A stretch of 64,000 nucleotides of DNA, from the NCBI RefSeq assembly GCF_000378825.1, contig NZ_KB900388.1:1673947-1737946 (forward strand), given 5' to 3'. The first letter of the stretch is position 1, and each line of letters starts with the position of its first letter. Shown here piece after piece: positions 1 to 8,809 of the stretch. The stretch is from Salinispora vitiensis (GTDB taxonomy: Bacteria > Actinomycetota > Actinomycetes > Mycobacteriales > Micromonosporaceae). The position numbers were made by a program, and so were the translations under genes. The notes under the pieces are model-generated. The model was not told the DNA's origin, ran no database searches, and saw only the letters and a program-made list of their open reading frames with translations.

Positions 1-265
1 GCGGATCCTGCCGGTCCGGTCCGGCCATCACCACGCCGACGACGCGGCCCGGGGTGAACGCCAGCAGCATGGTCGGGGCCCGGTCCCGCCGGCTGCGGAA
101 GCGCCGAGCCCAGTCCGCCTCGTCCAGGGACGCCAGTACCTCGGTGGGCAGGAGTTCCGCGTAGGCGGCACGCCAACTCCGCACGTAGACCGCCGCGATC
201 GCCGCCGCGTCCTCGGCGGTGGCCGGCCGGATCGCGACGCCGCCGGCCGATGCTGAGCCATTCAT
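1..265 (-). CDS. GNAT-family N-acetyltransferase, N-terminal part (runs off the left edge)
   Basis: Reading leftwards from an ATG at 265 gives an open frame to the window edge, about 88 residues. After a short Ser/Gly-rich tail it reads AIRPATAEDAAAIAAVYVRSW, the typical first beta strand and helix of a GNAT fold. It continues with AAYAELLPTEVLASL, common in actinobacterial acetyltransferases, and a strand MLLAFTPGRVVGVVMAG. The acetyl-CoA-binding motif (Q/RxxGxG/A) should lie beyond the edge and is not visible, so the substrate cannot be judged. It is transcribed away from the next gene. The family call is fairly sure from the N-terminal pattern; function is otherwise unknown. Confidence 0.7.
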   Translation of the reverse strand, partial: MNGSASAGGVAIRPATAEDAAAIAAVYVRSWRAAYAELLPTEVLASLDEADWARRFRSRRDRAPTMLLAFTPGRVVGVVMAGPDRQDP

Positions 266-439
266 GGTCACGATCGTGCCCCATCCGAGATCACCCCCCG
301 AGTAGGGCCCCGTACCACCGGTGTCGGTGCGTTGGGCGATTCCCGCGGCGAGGTAACGCATCGGTGCCAGACTGTGAAGCACGGAGGGGAAGGAGGGTCC
401 CTCCCTCCCGGCCCGGACCACACCGATTGCGGAGGCAGG

Positions 440-910
440 GTGGCGGAGGAGACGGAGACCCGCTGGCGGCGCCGGTACGCCGAGCTGTTGCAGGAGCTGC
501 GGATCGCACAGACTGGGGTGCAGATCCTCTTCGCGTTCCTGCTCGCCCTCCCGTTCAGCTCCGCGTTCGGCGAGACCAACACCTTCCAACGGACGCTCTA
601 CATCATCTCGTTCCTCGCCACCGCCGCCGCGGCGGTGGCGACCATCGCCCCGGTGGCGTTCCACCGGGCGCTGTTCCGGCAGGGGCGTGATCCGGAACTG
701 GCGCGCTTCACCCACTGGATGACCACCACCGGCTTGTTGCTGATGGTCCTGGCCGTGATCGTCGCGGTGCTCCTGGTCACGGACTTCGTCCTCGAGCGGC
801 CGATCGCGCTCGGGCTGACCGGCCTGACCCTGCTCTGGCTGCTGCTGCTCTGGGTGCTCGTGCCGATCGGCCGCAGCCGGACCGGCAGCGACTCCGGTCC
901 TACCGGGTGA
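440..910 (+). CDS. small four-helix membrane protein, DUF6328-like
   Basis: About 156 residues from a GTG at 440 preceded by GGAGG at 431-435. A longer in-frame start at 332 would add a Gly/His-rich stretch that does not look like protein. The N-terminus is charged (ETETRWRRRYAELLQELRIAQTGVQ). Four hydrophobic segments follow: FAFLLALPF, IISFLATAAAAVATIAPVAF, LLLMVLAVIVAVLLVTDFVL and LGLTGLTLLWLLLLWVLVPI. The pattern matches the actinobacterial DUF6328 membrane family, whose role is unknown. It ends 11 bases inside the convergent formylglycine-generating enzyme gene. I infer an inner-membrane protein; no function can be assigned. Confidence 0.75.
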   Translation: MAEETETRWRRRYAELLQELRIAQTGVQILFAFLLALPFSSAFGETNTFQRTLYIISFLATAAAAVATIAPVAFHRALFRQGRDPELARFTHWMTTTGLLLMVLAVIVAVLLVTDFVLERPIALGLTGLTLLWLLLLWVLVPIGRSRTGSDSGPTG

Positions 911-1832
911 CGCACCGGAAGCCGAGGTGGCAGGTGGAGGTGTCGATCGCTTCGCCCTGCCGGGCCGCCGGCCGGTACCGCATGCAGTAGTTGGGGGCGC
1001 ACAGGTGGGATCCGCCCTTGATGACGTGGCGAGGAATGCCCGCGCCCGGCCCGTCGGCGGTGACCGGCGTCGTACAGCAGGGCTTCGCCGACTGGTCGCT
1101 GGGGTACGTGAAGACGTCCCGGGTCCACTCCCAGACGTTGCCGGCCATGTCGTAGAGGCGGTGACCGTTGGGCGGGAAGGCTCCCACCGGCGAGGTTCCC
1201 GCGTACCCGTCCAGGAGGAGGTTCTGCCAGGGAAACTCCCCCTGCCAGGTGTTGGCCATCATCTCGCCCTCGGGGGCGAACTCGTTGCCCCAGGTGAAGG
1301 CGGCACCGTCGAGCCCGCCACGGGCGGCGAGCTCCCACTCGGACTCGGTCGGGAGTTCCTTGCCGGCCCAGGTCGCGAAGGCCACCGCGTCGGCGTACGC
1401 GACGTGGGTGACCGGGTGCAGGTCTCTGCCGTCGATGGTGCTGCCCGGTCCCTCGGGGTGCCGCCAAGTCGCGCCGGGGGTCCACGACCACCAGTTGCGG
1501 TAGTCGGCGAGGCTGACCGGCCCGGAGGCCTGGCGAAACACGAGGGAGCCGGGGACGAGCAGCTCCGGGTCGGCGTCGGGGTAGTCCGCCGCGGTCGGCG
1601 CCACCTCGGCCATCGTCACGTGGCCGGTCTCCCGGACGAATCGCTCGAAATCCCGGACCGTCACCGGGTACTGATCGATCCAGAACCCGTCGACCTCGGC
1701 CCATCGCACGGGCCCCTCTTCGGGATAGAAATTAGTTGATCCCATCCGGAACCGGCCGCCCGGGATCCAGACCATCTCCGACCCCGGACGGGTCGTCGCC
1801 GGGGAGCTCAGCGCCTCGTGCACCACACCCAA
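900..1832 (-). CDS. formylglycine-generating enzyme (sulfatase-modifying factor)
   Basis: 310 residues of the SUMF1/FGE fold. Enzymes of this family oxidise the Cys of a CxPxR motif in sulfatases to C-alpha-formylglycine, using oxygen and copper. The N-terminal MVWIPGGRFRMGS and the DMAGNVWEWTRD block are family hallmarks. The C-terminal KGGSHLCAPNYCMRYRPAA carries both catalytic cysteines, Cys278 and Cys283, with the five-residue spacing of human FGE (336/341). This separates it from EgtB/PvdO-type relatives that lack them. The listed start is a TTG; GTG codons 3 and 4 are alternatives, and Shine-Dalgarno support is weak for all. No sulfatase gene lies in the window, so the target must be elsewhere. 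It is divergent from narG. Confidence 0.9.
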   Translation of the reverse strand: MGVVHEALSSPATTRPGSEMVWIPGGRFRMGSTNFYPEEGPVRWAEVDGFWIDQYPVTVRDFERFVRETGHVTMAEVAPTAADYPDADPELLVPGSLVFRQASGPVSLADYRNWWSWTPGATWRHPEGPGSTIDGRDLHPVTHVAYADAVAFATWAGKELPTESEWELAARGGLDGAAFTWGNEFAPEGEMMANTWQGEFPWQNLLLDGYAGTSPVGAFPPNGHRLYDMAGNVWEWTRDVFTYPSDQSAKPCCTTPVTADGPGAGIPRHVIKGGSHLCAPNYCMRYRPAARQGEAIDTSTCHLGFRCVTR

Positions 1833-2029
1833 ACCCTAAACCACCCAAAGCGCAACAACTCGGTGATTACCCGATCAGCTGGCGGGAGCACGGTGACACC
1901 GGGCGGGCGAATCCACCAGCGCCACCGAGATAGGCGACCGCGCCGATTTAAGCCTGCTTTGTCCGGCTATCTGCGCCAAGCTGGGGGACGAGTCATCCCA
2001 TCGGGTGTTCTCGCGGTCACCGGTGAGGA

Positions 2030-5000
2030 ATGAGGCGTATGACGGGCACAACGGAGCACGCGAGCCGGGCGTTGCTGGCCGTGGGCGGCCTGGTACGCCG
2101 AGCCGAGGTCGCCCCCGACGGCCGGGCGCTCTACCAGGTCGGCGGGCGCCAAGCGGATGCCTTCTACCGAGACCGATGGTCCTACGACAAGGTGGTGCGC
2201 TCCACCCACGGCGTGAACTGCACCGGATCCTGTTCCTGGAAGGTGTACGTCCGCGACGGCATCATCACCTGGGAACAGCAGCAGACCGACTATCCGAGTG
2301 TCGGGCCGGATCGGCCGGAGTACGAGCCGCGGGGCTGCCCCCGAGGGGCGGCGTTCTCCTGGTACACCTACTCGCCGACCCGGGTGCGCTACCCGTACGC
2401 CCGGGGTGTGCTGATGGAGATGTACCGCGAGGCCCGGCAGCGGCTGGGTGATCCACTGGCCGCGTGGGCCGAGATTCAGGCCGACCCGCAGCGGCGACGC
2501 CGCTACCAGCAGGCACGGGGCAAGGGCGGCCTGGTCCGGGTCTCCTGGGACGAGGCGCTGGAGCTGGTCGCCGCGGCCCATGTGCACACCATCGCCGAGT
2601 ACGGACCGGATCGGGTCGCCGGCTTCTCCCCCATCCCGGCGATGTCGATGGTGTCGCACGCGGTGGGGGCGCGGTTCCTGTCGCTGATCGGCGGATCGAT
2701 GCTGTCGTTCTACGACTGGTACGCGGACCTGCCGGTGGCGTCCCCGCAGATGTTCGGCGACCAGACCGACGTGCCGGAGTCCGGGGACTGGTGGGACGCC
2801 TCCTACTTCATCATGTGGGGCTCCAACGTGCCGGTGACCCGCACCCCGGATGCGCACTGGATGGCCGAGGCGCGGTACCGGGGCCAGAAGGTCGTGGTGG
2901 TCAGCCCGGACTTCGCCGACAACGTCAAGTTCGCCGACGAGTGGATGCCCGCCCAGCCCGGCACCGACGGGGCGCTGGCCATGGCGATGGGGCACGTCAT
3001 CCTCAAGGAGTTCTTCGTCGACTGGAACACGCCCCGGTTCTTCGACTACGTGCGCCGCTTCACCGACCTGCCGTACCTGGTCAGCCTGGAGCCGGCCGCC
3101 GACGGCGGCTACCGCCCGGGGAAGTTCGTCACCGCCGCCGACCTGGGGGAAGACGACAAGGAGGCGGCCTTCCGCCCGGTGCTGTGGGATTCCGTCGCGG
3201 ACCGGCCGGCGGTGCCGAACGGGTCGCTCGGGGACCGCTACCGCGAGGCCGGCGTCGGCCGGTGGAACCTGGAGCTGGGCGAGATCGTGCCCCGGCTGAG
3301 CTGTGCCGGCGGCGAGGCGGTGGAGGTGCTGCTGCCCCGGTTCGACACCGACCAACCGGCGGTGCTGCGACGCGGCGTGCCCACCGCCCGGGTTGGCGAA
3401 CGGCTGGTCACCACCGTGTTCGACCTGATGCTCGCCCAGTACGGCGTCGCCCGTCCCGGCCTACCCGGTAGCTGGCCGACCGGGTTCGACGACGCGGCCG
3501 AGCCGTACACGCCAGCGTGGCAGGAGCCGATCACGGGCGTACCGGCGGCGCAGGTGGCCCGGGTGGCCCGGGAGTTCGCGGACAACGCCGAACGCTCCGG
3601 TGGCCGCTCGATGATCGTGATGGGGGCCGGCACGAACCACTGGTTCCACTCCGACACCACCTACCGGGCGATGCTGGCGCTGACCACGCTGACCGGCTGC
3701 CAGGGGGTCAACGGCGGCGGGTGGGCGCACTACGTGGGGCAGGAGAAGTGCCGACCGGTGACCGGCTGGCAGCAGCTAGCGTTCGCGCTGGACTGGGTCC
3801 GCCCGCCCCGGCAGATGATCGGCACCGCCTTCTGGTACGTCCACACCGACCAGTGGCGCTACGACACGTACGCCGCCGACGCCCTCGCCGCCCCCACCGG
3901 CGCCGGCGCCTTCGCCGGCAAGCACACCATCGACCTGTTGGCGCAGTCGACCCGGCTGGGCTGGATGCCGTCGATGCCCACCTTCGACCGTAACCCGCTT
4001 GATCTGGCCGACGAGGCGCTGGCCGCGAACCCGGACGACCCGGCGCGCTACGTCGCCGACGCACTGGTCGACGGCCGACTCGGCTTCGCCGGCACCGACC
4101 CGGACGCCCCGCAGAACTGGCCCCGGGTATTGACGGTGTGGCGGGCGAACCTGCTCGGCTCCTCCAGCAAGGGCAACGAGTACTTCCTGCGTCACCTGCT
4201 CGGCACCGAGTCGAACCTGCGGGCGGAACAGGCTCCGGCCGACAATCGCCCGGCCGATGTCGTGTGGCGCGACGAGGCCCCGGAGGGCAAGCTCGACCTG
4301 CTGCTGAGCTTGGACTTCCGGATGACCTCGACCACGCTCTTCTCCGACGTGGTGCTACCGGCGGCCACCTGGTACGAGAAGCATGATCTCAGCACCACCG
4401 ACATGCACCCGTTCGTGAACGCCTTCACCCCGGCGATCAACCCACCGTGGCAGACCCGCACCGACTTCACCGCCTTCCACGGGATCGCCAAGGCCTTCTC
4501 CGCCCTGGCCCGCCGGCATCTCGGGGTGCGCCGGGATCTGGTGGCGACGTCCCTGCTGCACGACACCCCGGATGCGATGGCTACCCCGGGCGGGGTGGTG
4601 CGCGACTGGAAAACCGGCGACGCGCCCGCGGTGCCGGGCCGGACGATGCCGAAGTTCGTGGTCGTGGAGCGGGACTACGGCGCGGTCGCCGACCAGATGG
4701 CCGCTCTCGGCCCCCTCCTGGACCGGCTGGGCACCACGAACAAGGCGGTCACCGTCGATGTGAACCGCGAGATCGACTACCTGCGGGGGGTCAACGGCGT
4801 GGTGCGGGGTGGCGCAGCCGACGGCCGGCCCCGGCTGGACACCGACATCCGGGCGTGTGAGGCCATCCTGGCGCTCTCGGGCACCACGAACGGCCGTATC
4901 GCCACCGAGGGCTTCCGGTTCCTGGAGCGACGGACCGGTCAACGCCTGGCGGACCTCGCCGCCGAGGCGGAGGGGAAACAGATCACCTTCGCGGACACCC

Positions 5001-5704
5001 AGGCTCGCCCGGTTCCGGTGATCACGAGTCCGGAGTGGTCGGGCAGTGAGCACGGTGGTCGCCGGTACTCGGCGTTCACGATCAACACGGAGCGGCTGAA
5101 GCCGTGGCACACGTTGACCGGGCGGCAGCACTTCTTCCTGGACCACGACTGGATCCACGAGACGGGCGAGGCGCTGCCGATCTTCCGACCGCCGCTGGAC
5201 ATCCACCGGCTCTTCGGCGAGCCGCGGCTCGGCGCCAACGGAGAGTTGGAGATCACCGTACGGTATCTGACCCCGCACTCAAAGTGGGCTATCCACTCGG
5301 AGTACCAGGACAACCTGCTCATGCTGACGCTGTCCCGCGGTGGGCCGACGATGTGGATGAGTGAGGCGGACGCGGCGAAGATCGGGGTGCGGGACAACGA
5401 GTGGATCGAGGCGGTCAACCGCAACGGTGTGCTGGTCTGCCGGGCGGTGGTCAGCTACAAGATGCCCGAGGGCACCGTCTACGTCTATCACGCGCAGGAA
5501 CGGGTGATAGACGTGCCGAAGGCAGAGCTCAACGGCCGCCGTGGCGGGATACACAACTCGCTGACCCGGCTGCTGGTCAAACCCACCCACCTGATCGGCG
5601 GGTACGCGCAGTTCGCCTTCGCGTTCAACTATCTCGGGCCGACCGGCAACCAGCGCGACGAGGTGACGGTGGTCCGCCGCCGTTCGCAGGAGGTGCGGTA
5701 CTGA
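2030..5704 (+). CDS. narG: respiratory nitrate reductase, alpha (molybdenum) subunit
   Basis: 1224 residues, the usual NarG length. It is the catalytic subunit of membrane-bound nitrate reductase and reduces nitrate to nitrite at a bis-MGD molybdenum centre. The FS0 iron-sulfur ligands are visible as His60, Cys64, Cys68 and Cys103 (HGVNCTGSC and RGCPRG). The molybdenum-ligand Asp lies in YDWYADLP (229-235), followed by PQMFGDQTDVPESGDWW. The C-terminal dinucleotide-binding part includes LTGRQHFFLDHDW and LTPHSKWAIHSEYQDN. ATG codons at 2030 and 2039 are both possible; GGTGAGG precedes the first. No twin-arginine signal is seen, so it faces the cytoplasm. It heads narGHJI-narK; its stop shares one base with the narH ATG. 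Confidence 0.97.
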   Translation: MRRMTGTTEHASRALLAVGGLVRRAEVAPDGRALYQVGGRQADAFYRDRWSYDKVVRSTHGVNCTGSCSWKVYVRDGIITWEQQQTDYPSVGPDRPEYEPRGCPRGAAFSWYTYSPTRVRYPYARGVLMEMYREARQRLGDPLAAWAEIQADPQRRRRYQQARGKGGLVRVSWDEALELVAAAHVHTIAEYGPDRVAGFSPIPAMSMVSHAVGARFLSLIGGSMLSFYDWYADLPVASPQMFGDQTDVPESGDWWDASYFIMWGSNVPVTRTPDAHWMAEARYRGQKVVVVSPDFADNVKFADEWMPAQPGTDGALAMAMGHVILKEFFVDWNTPRFFDYVRRFTDLPYLVSLEPAADGGYRPGKFVTAADLGEDDKEAAFRPVLWDSVADRPAVPNGSLGDRYREAGVGRWNLELGEIVPRLSCAGGEAVEVLLPRFDTDQPAVLRRGVPTARVGERLVTTVFDLMLAQYGVARPGLPGSWPTGFDDAAEPYTPAWQEPITGVPAAQVARVAREFADNAERSGGRSMIVMGAGTNHWFHSDTTYRAMLALTTLTGCQGVNGGGWAHYVGQEKCRPVTGWQQLAFALDWVRPPRQMIGTAFWYVHTDQWRYDTYAADALAAPTGAGAFAGKHTIDLLAQSTRLGWMPSMPTFDRNPLDLADEALAANPDDPARYVADALVDGRLGFAGTDPDAPQNWPRVLTVWRANLLGSSSKGNEYFLRHLLGTESNLRAEQAPADNRPADVVWRDEAPEGKLDLLLSLDFRMTSTTLFSDVVLPAATWYEKHDLSTTDMHPFVNAFTPAINPPWQTRTDFTAFHGIAKAFSALARRHLGVRRDLVATSLLHDTPDAMATPGGVVRDWKTGDAPAVPGRTMPKFVVVERDYGAVADQMAALGPLLDRLGTTNKAVTVDVNREIDYLRGVNGVVRGGAADGRPRLDTDIRACEAILALSGTTNGRIATEGFRFLERRTGQRLADLAAEAEGKQITFADTQARPVPVITSPEWSGSEHGGRRYSAFTINTERLKPWHTLTGRQHFFLDHDWIHETGEALPIFRPPLDIHRLFGEPRLGANGELEITVRYLTPHSKWAIHSEYQDNLLMLTLSRGGPTMWMSEADAAKIGVRDNEWIEAVNRNGVLVCRAVVSYKMPEGTVYVYHAQERVIDVPKAELNGRRGGIHNSLTRLLVKPTHLIGGYAQFAFAFNYLGPTGNQRDEVTVVRRRSQEVRY

Positions 5705-7431
5705 TGCGGGTGATGGCGCAGATGGCGATGGTGATGAACCTGGACAAGTGCATCGGGTGTCACACCTGCTCGGTGACCTGCAAACAGGCATGGACCAACC
5801 GCTCCGGGGTGGAGTACGTCTGGTTCAACAACGTGGAGACCCGCCCCGGCCAGGGCTACCCGCGCACCTACGAAAACCAGCAGCGTTGGCAGGGCGGCTG
5901 GGTGCGGACCCGCTCCGGGCGGCTCAAGCCCCGATCGGGCGGGCGGCTGAAGCGGATGTTCACCATCTTCGCTAACCCGAAGCTGCCCTCCATGCAGGAC
6001 TACTACGAGCCCTGGACCTACGACTACGAGCACCTGATCACCGCGCCGTCCAGCGACGACATCCCGGTCGCCCGGCCGAAGTCCCTGCTCACCGGCGAGG
6101 ACATGAAGATCACCTGGAGTGCGAACTGGGACGACTCCCTGGCCGGCGGGAACGAGATCACGGCGGGCGACCCGGTGCTGGCGAAGGTGTCCGAGCAGGT
6201 ACGACAGGAGTACGAGAAGACCTTCATGTTCTTCCTGCCCCGAATCTGCGAACACTGCCTCAACCCGTCCTGCGCCGCGTCCTGCCCCTCCGGGGCGATC
6301 TACAAGCGCAGCGAGGACGGCATCGTGCTGGTCGATCAGGACCGCTGCCGCGGCTGGCGGATGTGCATCACCGGCTGCCCGTACAAGAAGGTGTACTTCA
6401 ACCACCGCACCGGCAAGGCGGAGAAGTGCACGTTCTGTTTTCCCCGCATCGAGATCGGCCAGCCGACCATCTGCTCCGAGACCTGCGTCGGCCGGCTGCG
6501 GTACCTCGGCCTCCTGCTCTACGACAGCGACCGGGTGGCCGAGGCCGCCGCCACCGAATCCGAACAGGATCTCTACGCGGCGCAACGCTCGGTCTTCCTC
6601 GACCCCCATGACCCCACCGTCGTGGCCGCCGCGCGGGCGGGTGGGATCCCCGACGACTGGATCGAGGCCGCCCAGCAGTCCCCGATCTGGGACCTGATCA
6701 TGAAGTACGAGGTGGCGCTGCCGCTGCACCCGGAGTACCGGACCATGCCGATGGTCTGGTACATCCCACCCCTGTCCCCCGTCGTGGACGTGCTGCGCGA
6801 CACCGGCCACGACGGGGAGGAGGCCGGCAACCTCTTCGGCGCGATCGACGCCCTCCGCATCCCCATCGACTACCTCGCGGAGCTCTTCACCGCCGGCGAC
6901 CCCGCACCCGTACGCGCGGCGCTCGACCGGCTCGCCGCCATGCGCGCCTACCAACGCCGCGGCAACCTCGGCGAGACACCGGACGACGACATCCCGGCCA
7001 GCGTCGGCATGACCAGCGACGAGATGGACGACATGTACCGCCTCCTGGCGGTCGCCAAGTACGAACAGCGCTACGTCATCCCCGCCGCCCACGCCGAGGA
7101 CGCCCACCGGCTGGAAAAGATCGCCACCGAGTGCTCCCTGGACTACGAGGGCGGCCCCGGGATGGGCGGCGGCGGACCCTACGGACAGGGCCCCTTCGGG
7201 GAAGCCTCCGGCACCCCCGTACCGATCCAGGTGGAGACCTTCGACGCGCAACGCAGCCGGCAGCGAGCCGACTCCCTGACCGAGGCCGGCGACCCCGCCC
7301 AGCGGGCCAACCTGATCGACGCCGGTGGTGCGGGCAGCCGGACCGGCGCCCGGCCGCAGAAGGACCCGGCCGGCGAGGGCGGCGACGTGACCGGCCCCGG
7401 CGTCCTCGACATCAACCGGGACCAGCCATGA
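5704..7431 (+). CDS. narH: respiratory nitrate reductase, beta (iron-sulfur) subunit
   Basis: 575 residues from ATG 5704, which overlaps the narG stop by one base. It carries electrons from NarI haems to NarG through four iron-sulfur clusters. Four cysteine groups are readable: CIGCHTCSVTC (Cys16, 19, 22, 26, the same numbering as E. coli NarH), CEHCLNPSCAASC, CRGWRMCITGC and CTFCFPRIEIGQPTICSETC. Trp in CRGW replaces the fourth Cys of one group, which gives the [3Fe-4S] cluster typical of NarH. The C-terminal 70 residues are Gly/Pro/Asp-rich, as in other actinobacterial NarH. The end overlaps narJ by four bases (ATGA), indicating translational coupling. Confidence 0.97.
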   Translation: MRVMAQMAMVMNLDKCIGCHTCSVTCKQAWTNRSGVEYVWFNNVETRPGQGYPRTYENQQRWQGGWVRTRSGRLKPRSGGRLKRMFTIFANPKLPSMQDYYEPWTYDYEHLITAPSSDDIPVARPKSLLTGEDMKITWSANWDDSLAGGNEITAGDPVLAKVSEQVRQEYEKTFMFFLPRICEHCLNPSCAASCPSGAIYKRSEDGIVLVDQDRCRGWRMCITGCPYKKVYFNHRTGKAEKCTFCFPRIEIGQPTICSETCVGRLRYLGLLLYDSDRVAEAAATESEQDLYAAQRSVFLDPHDPTVVAAARAGGIPDDWIEAAQQSPIWDLIMKYEVALPLHPEYRTMPMVWYIPPLSPVVDVLRDTGHDGEEAGNLFGAIDALRIPIDYLAELFTAGDPAPVRAALDRLAAMRAYQRRGNLGETPDDDIPASVGMTSDEMDDMYRLLAVAKYEQRYVIPAAHAEDAHRLEKIATECSLDYEGGPGMGGGGPYGQGPFGEASGTPVPIQVETFDAQRSRQRADSLTEAGDPAQRANLIDAGGAGSRTGARPQKDPAGEGGDVTGPGVLDINRDQP

Positions 7432-8054
7432 CGACCGAAACGACGAGCTGGCGGCCCGTCGCCGCCCGCGCCGCCTCACTGCTGCTGCGCTACCCCGACG
7501 AGGAGGTTCTCGCCGCGCTGCCGATCATCCGGGCCGCCCTCGAGGCGCTCCCCGACGCCGTGGCGAAGCCGCTCCGGCAGGTGCTGACCCATCGGGAAGC
7601 AACCGCCCCCGGCGAGCTGCGCGCCGCGTACGTGCAGCTGTTCGACTTCCGCCGCCGGTGCTGCCTGCACCTGAGCTACTACACCTGCGGCGACACCCGC
7701 CGCCGCGGCGAGGCGCTCGTCGGCTTCGCCGCCGCGTACAAGGCCGCCGGCCTGGTGGTGGTTGACGGCGAGTTGCCCGACTACCTGCCGGCGCTGCTCG
7801 ACCTCGCCGCCGAGGACGACATTGGCTGGCGGCTGCTGCACGACAACCGGGTCGGGCTCGACCTACTCGCCGAGTCGCTGGGCAAGGAGGAGTCCCCGTA
7901 CCGGCAGGCGGTCGAGGCGATCCGGGCCATGCTGCCCGCCCCGCGCCCCGCCGACGTCGCCGCCGCGCTCCGGCTGGCCCGCACCGGCCCGCCGGCCGAA
8001 GAGGTTGGCCTCGAACCGTACGGACTCGTCGACACCACCGGGGGGCGCAGATGA
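7428..8054 (+). CDS. narJ: nitrate reductase assembly chaperone (delta subunit)
   Basis: 208 residues from the ATG overlapping the narH stop. NarJ is a cytoplasmic chaperone that holds NarGH during molybdenum cofactor and FS0 insertion and is not part of the final enzyme. It is an all-helical TorD/DmsD-family protein. The segments AASLLLRYPDEEVLAALP near the N-terminus and YVQLFDFRRRCCLHLSYYTCGDTRRRGEAL in the middle are characteristic of NarJ. LPDYLPALLDLAA corresponds to the conserved E-x-PD(H/Y)LP signature. It sits between narH and narI and overlaps both by four bases, so the four subunits should be made from one message. Confidence 0.95.
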   Translation: MTTETTSWRPVAARAASLLLRYPDEEVLAALPIIRAALEALPDAVAKPLRQVLTHREATAPGELRAAYVQLFDFRRRCCLHLSYYTCGDTRRRGEALVGFAAAYKAAGLVVVDGELPDYLPALLDLAAEDDIGWRLLHDNRVGLDLLAESLGKEESPYRQAVEAIRAMLPAPRPADVAAALRLARTGPPAEEVGLEPYGLVDTTGGRR

Positions 8055-8809
8055 ACACGGTGCACGTGCTGCTCTGGGTGGTCTACCCGTACCTGGCCAT
8101 CACGATCCTGATCGGAGGGCTGATCTGGCGTTATCGCTACGACAAGTTCGGCTGGACCACCCGCTCCACCCAGCTGTACGAGACCGCCCTGTTGCGCTGG
8201 GGCAGCCCCCTGTTCCACTTCGGCGTACTCATGGTGTTGATCGGGCATGTGGTCGGCCTCCTCATCCCCAAGTCCTGGACCGAGGCGGTCGGCATCACCG
8301 AGCACAACTACCACTTCATGGCCGTATTCATCGGCACCGTCGCCGGCTTTTGCACCCTCGCCGGAATGGTCATCCTGATCGCCCGCCGCCGCTTCACCGG
8401 ACCCGTCTTCGCCGCCACCACCCGCAACGACAAAGCGATGTACGTGTTTCTCGCGGCCGTCATCGTACTGGGACTCTGGAACACGGTGCGGGGCAACATC
8501 ACCGAAGGGGGTTACGACTACCGCGCGGACCTCTCGCCCTGGTTTCGGTCGCTGTTCTATTTCAGGCCCGATCCCGAGCTCATGACCAGCGTGCCGATCG
8601 GTTTCCAACTCCACGTCGTGGCCGCCTTCGCCCTCTTCGCGTTCTGGCCGTTCACCCGGCTGGTGCACGCCTTCAGCGCGCCGATCGGCTACGTCACCCG
8701 GCCGTACGTCGTCTACCGCAGCTACGGGACCCGACCGCGCCCGTCCCGGCCGGGTTGGGAAGGACCGCCGACGCTGCCAACCCGTTCCTCGTCCCGAGGT
8801 AGGAAGTGA
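8051..8809 (+). CDS. narI: respiratory nitrate reductase, gamma (cytochrome b) subunit
   Basis: 252 residues with five hydrophobic helices. NarI is the membrane anchor that oxidises menaquinol and holds two b haems. All four haem ligands are present as His56, His66, His188 and His206 (LFHFGVLMVLIGHVVG and FQLHVVAAFALFAFWPFTRLVHAFSAP), almost identical in numbering to E. coli NarI (56, 66, 187, 205). The C-terminus ends in a basic Arg/Ser/Pro tail. It starts at ATG 8051, overlapping narJ by four bases, and its stop overlaps the narK GTG by four bases. Confidence 0.96.
   Translation: MNTVHVLLWVVYPYLAITILIGGLIWRYRYDKFGWTTRSTQLYETALLRWGSPLFHFGVLMVLIGHVVGLLIPKSWTEAVGITEHNYHFMAVFIGTVAGFCTLAGMVILIARRRFTGPVFAATTRNDKAMYVFLAAVIVLGLWNTVRGNITEGGYDYRADLSPWFRSLFYFRPDPELMTSVPIGFQLHVVAAFALFAFWPFTRLVHAFSAPIGYVTRPYVVYRSYGTRPRPSRPGWEGPPTLPTRSSSRGRK

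Noticed and set aside
1967-3355. Long minus-strand frame of 462 codons opposite narG
   Set aside because: It mirrors the codon bias of narG. The residues are rich in His, Arg, Val, Gly without domain patterns, as expected from an antisense frame in GC-rich DNA.
5629-7479. 616-codon minus-strand frame opposite narH
   Set aside because: Antisense shadow of narH; no recognisable motif, and narH is certain.
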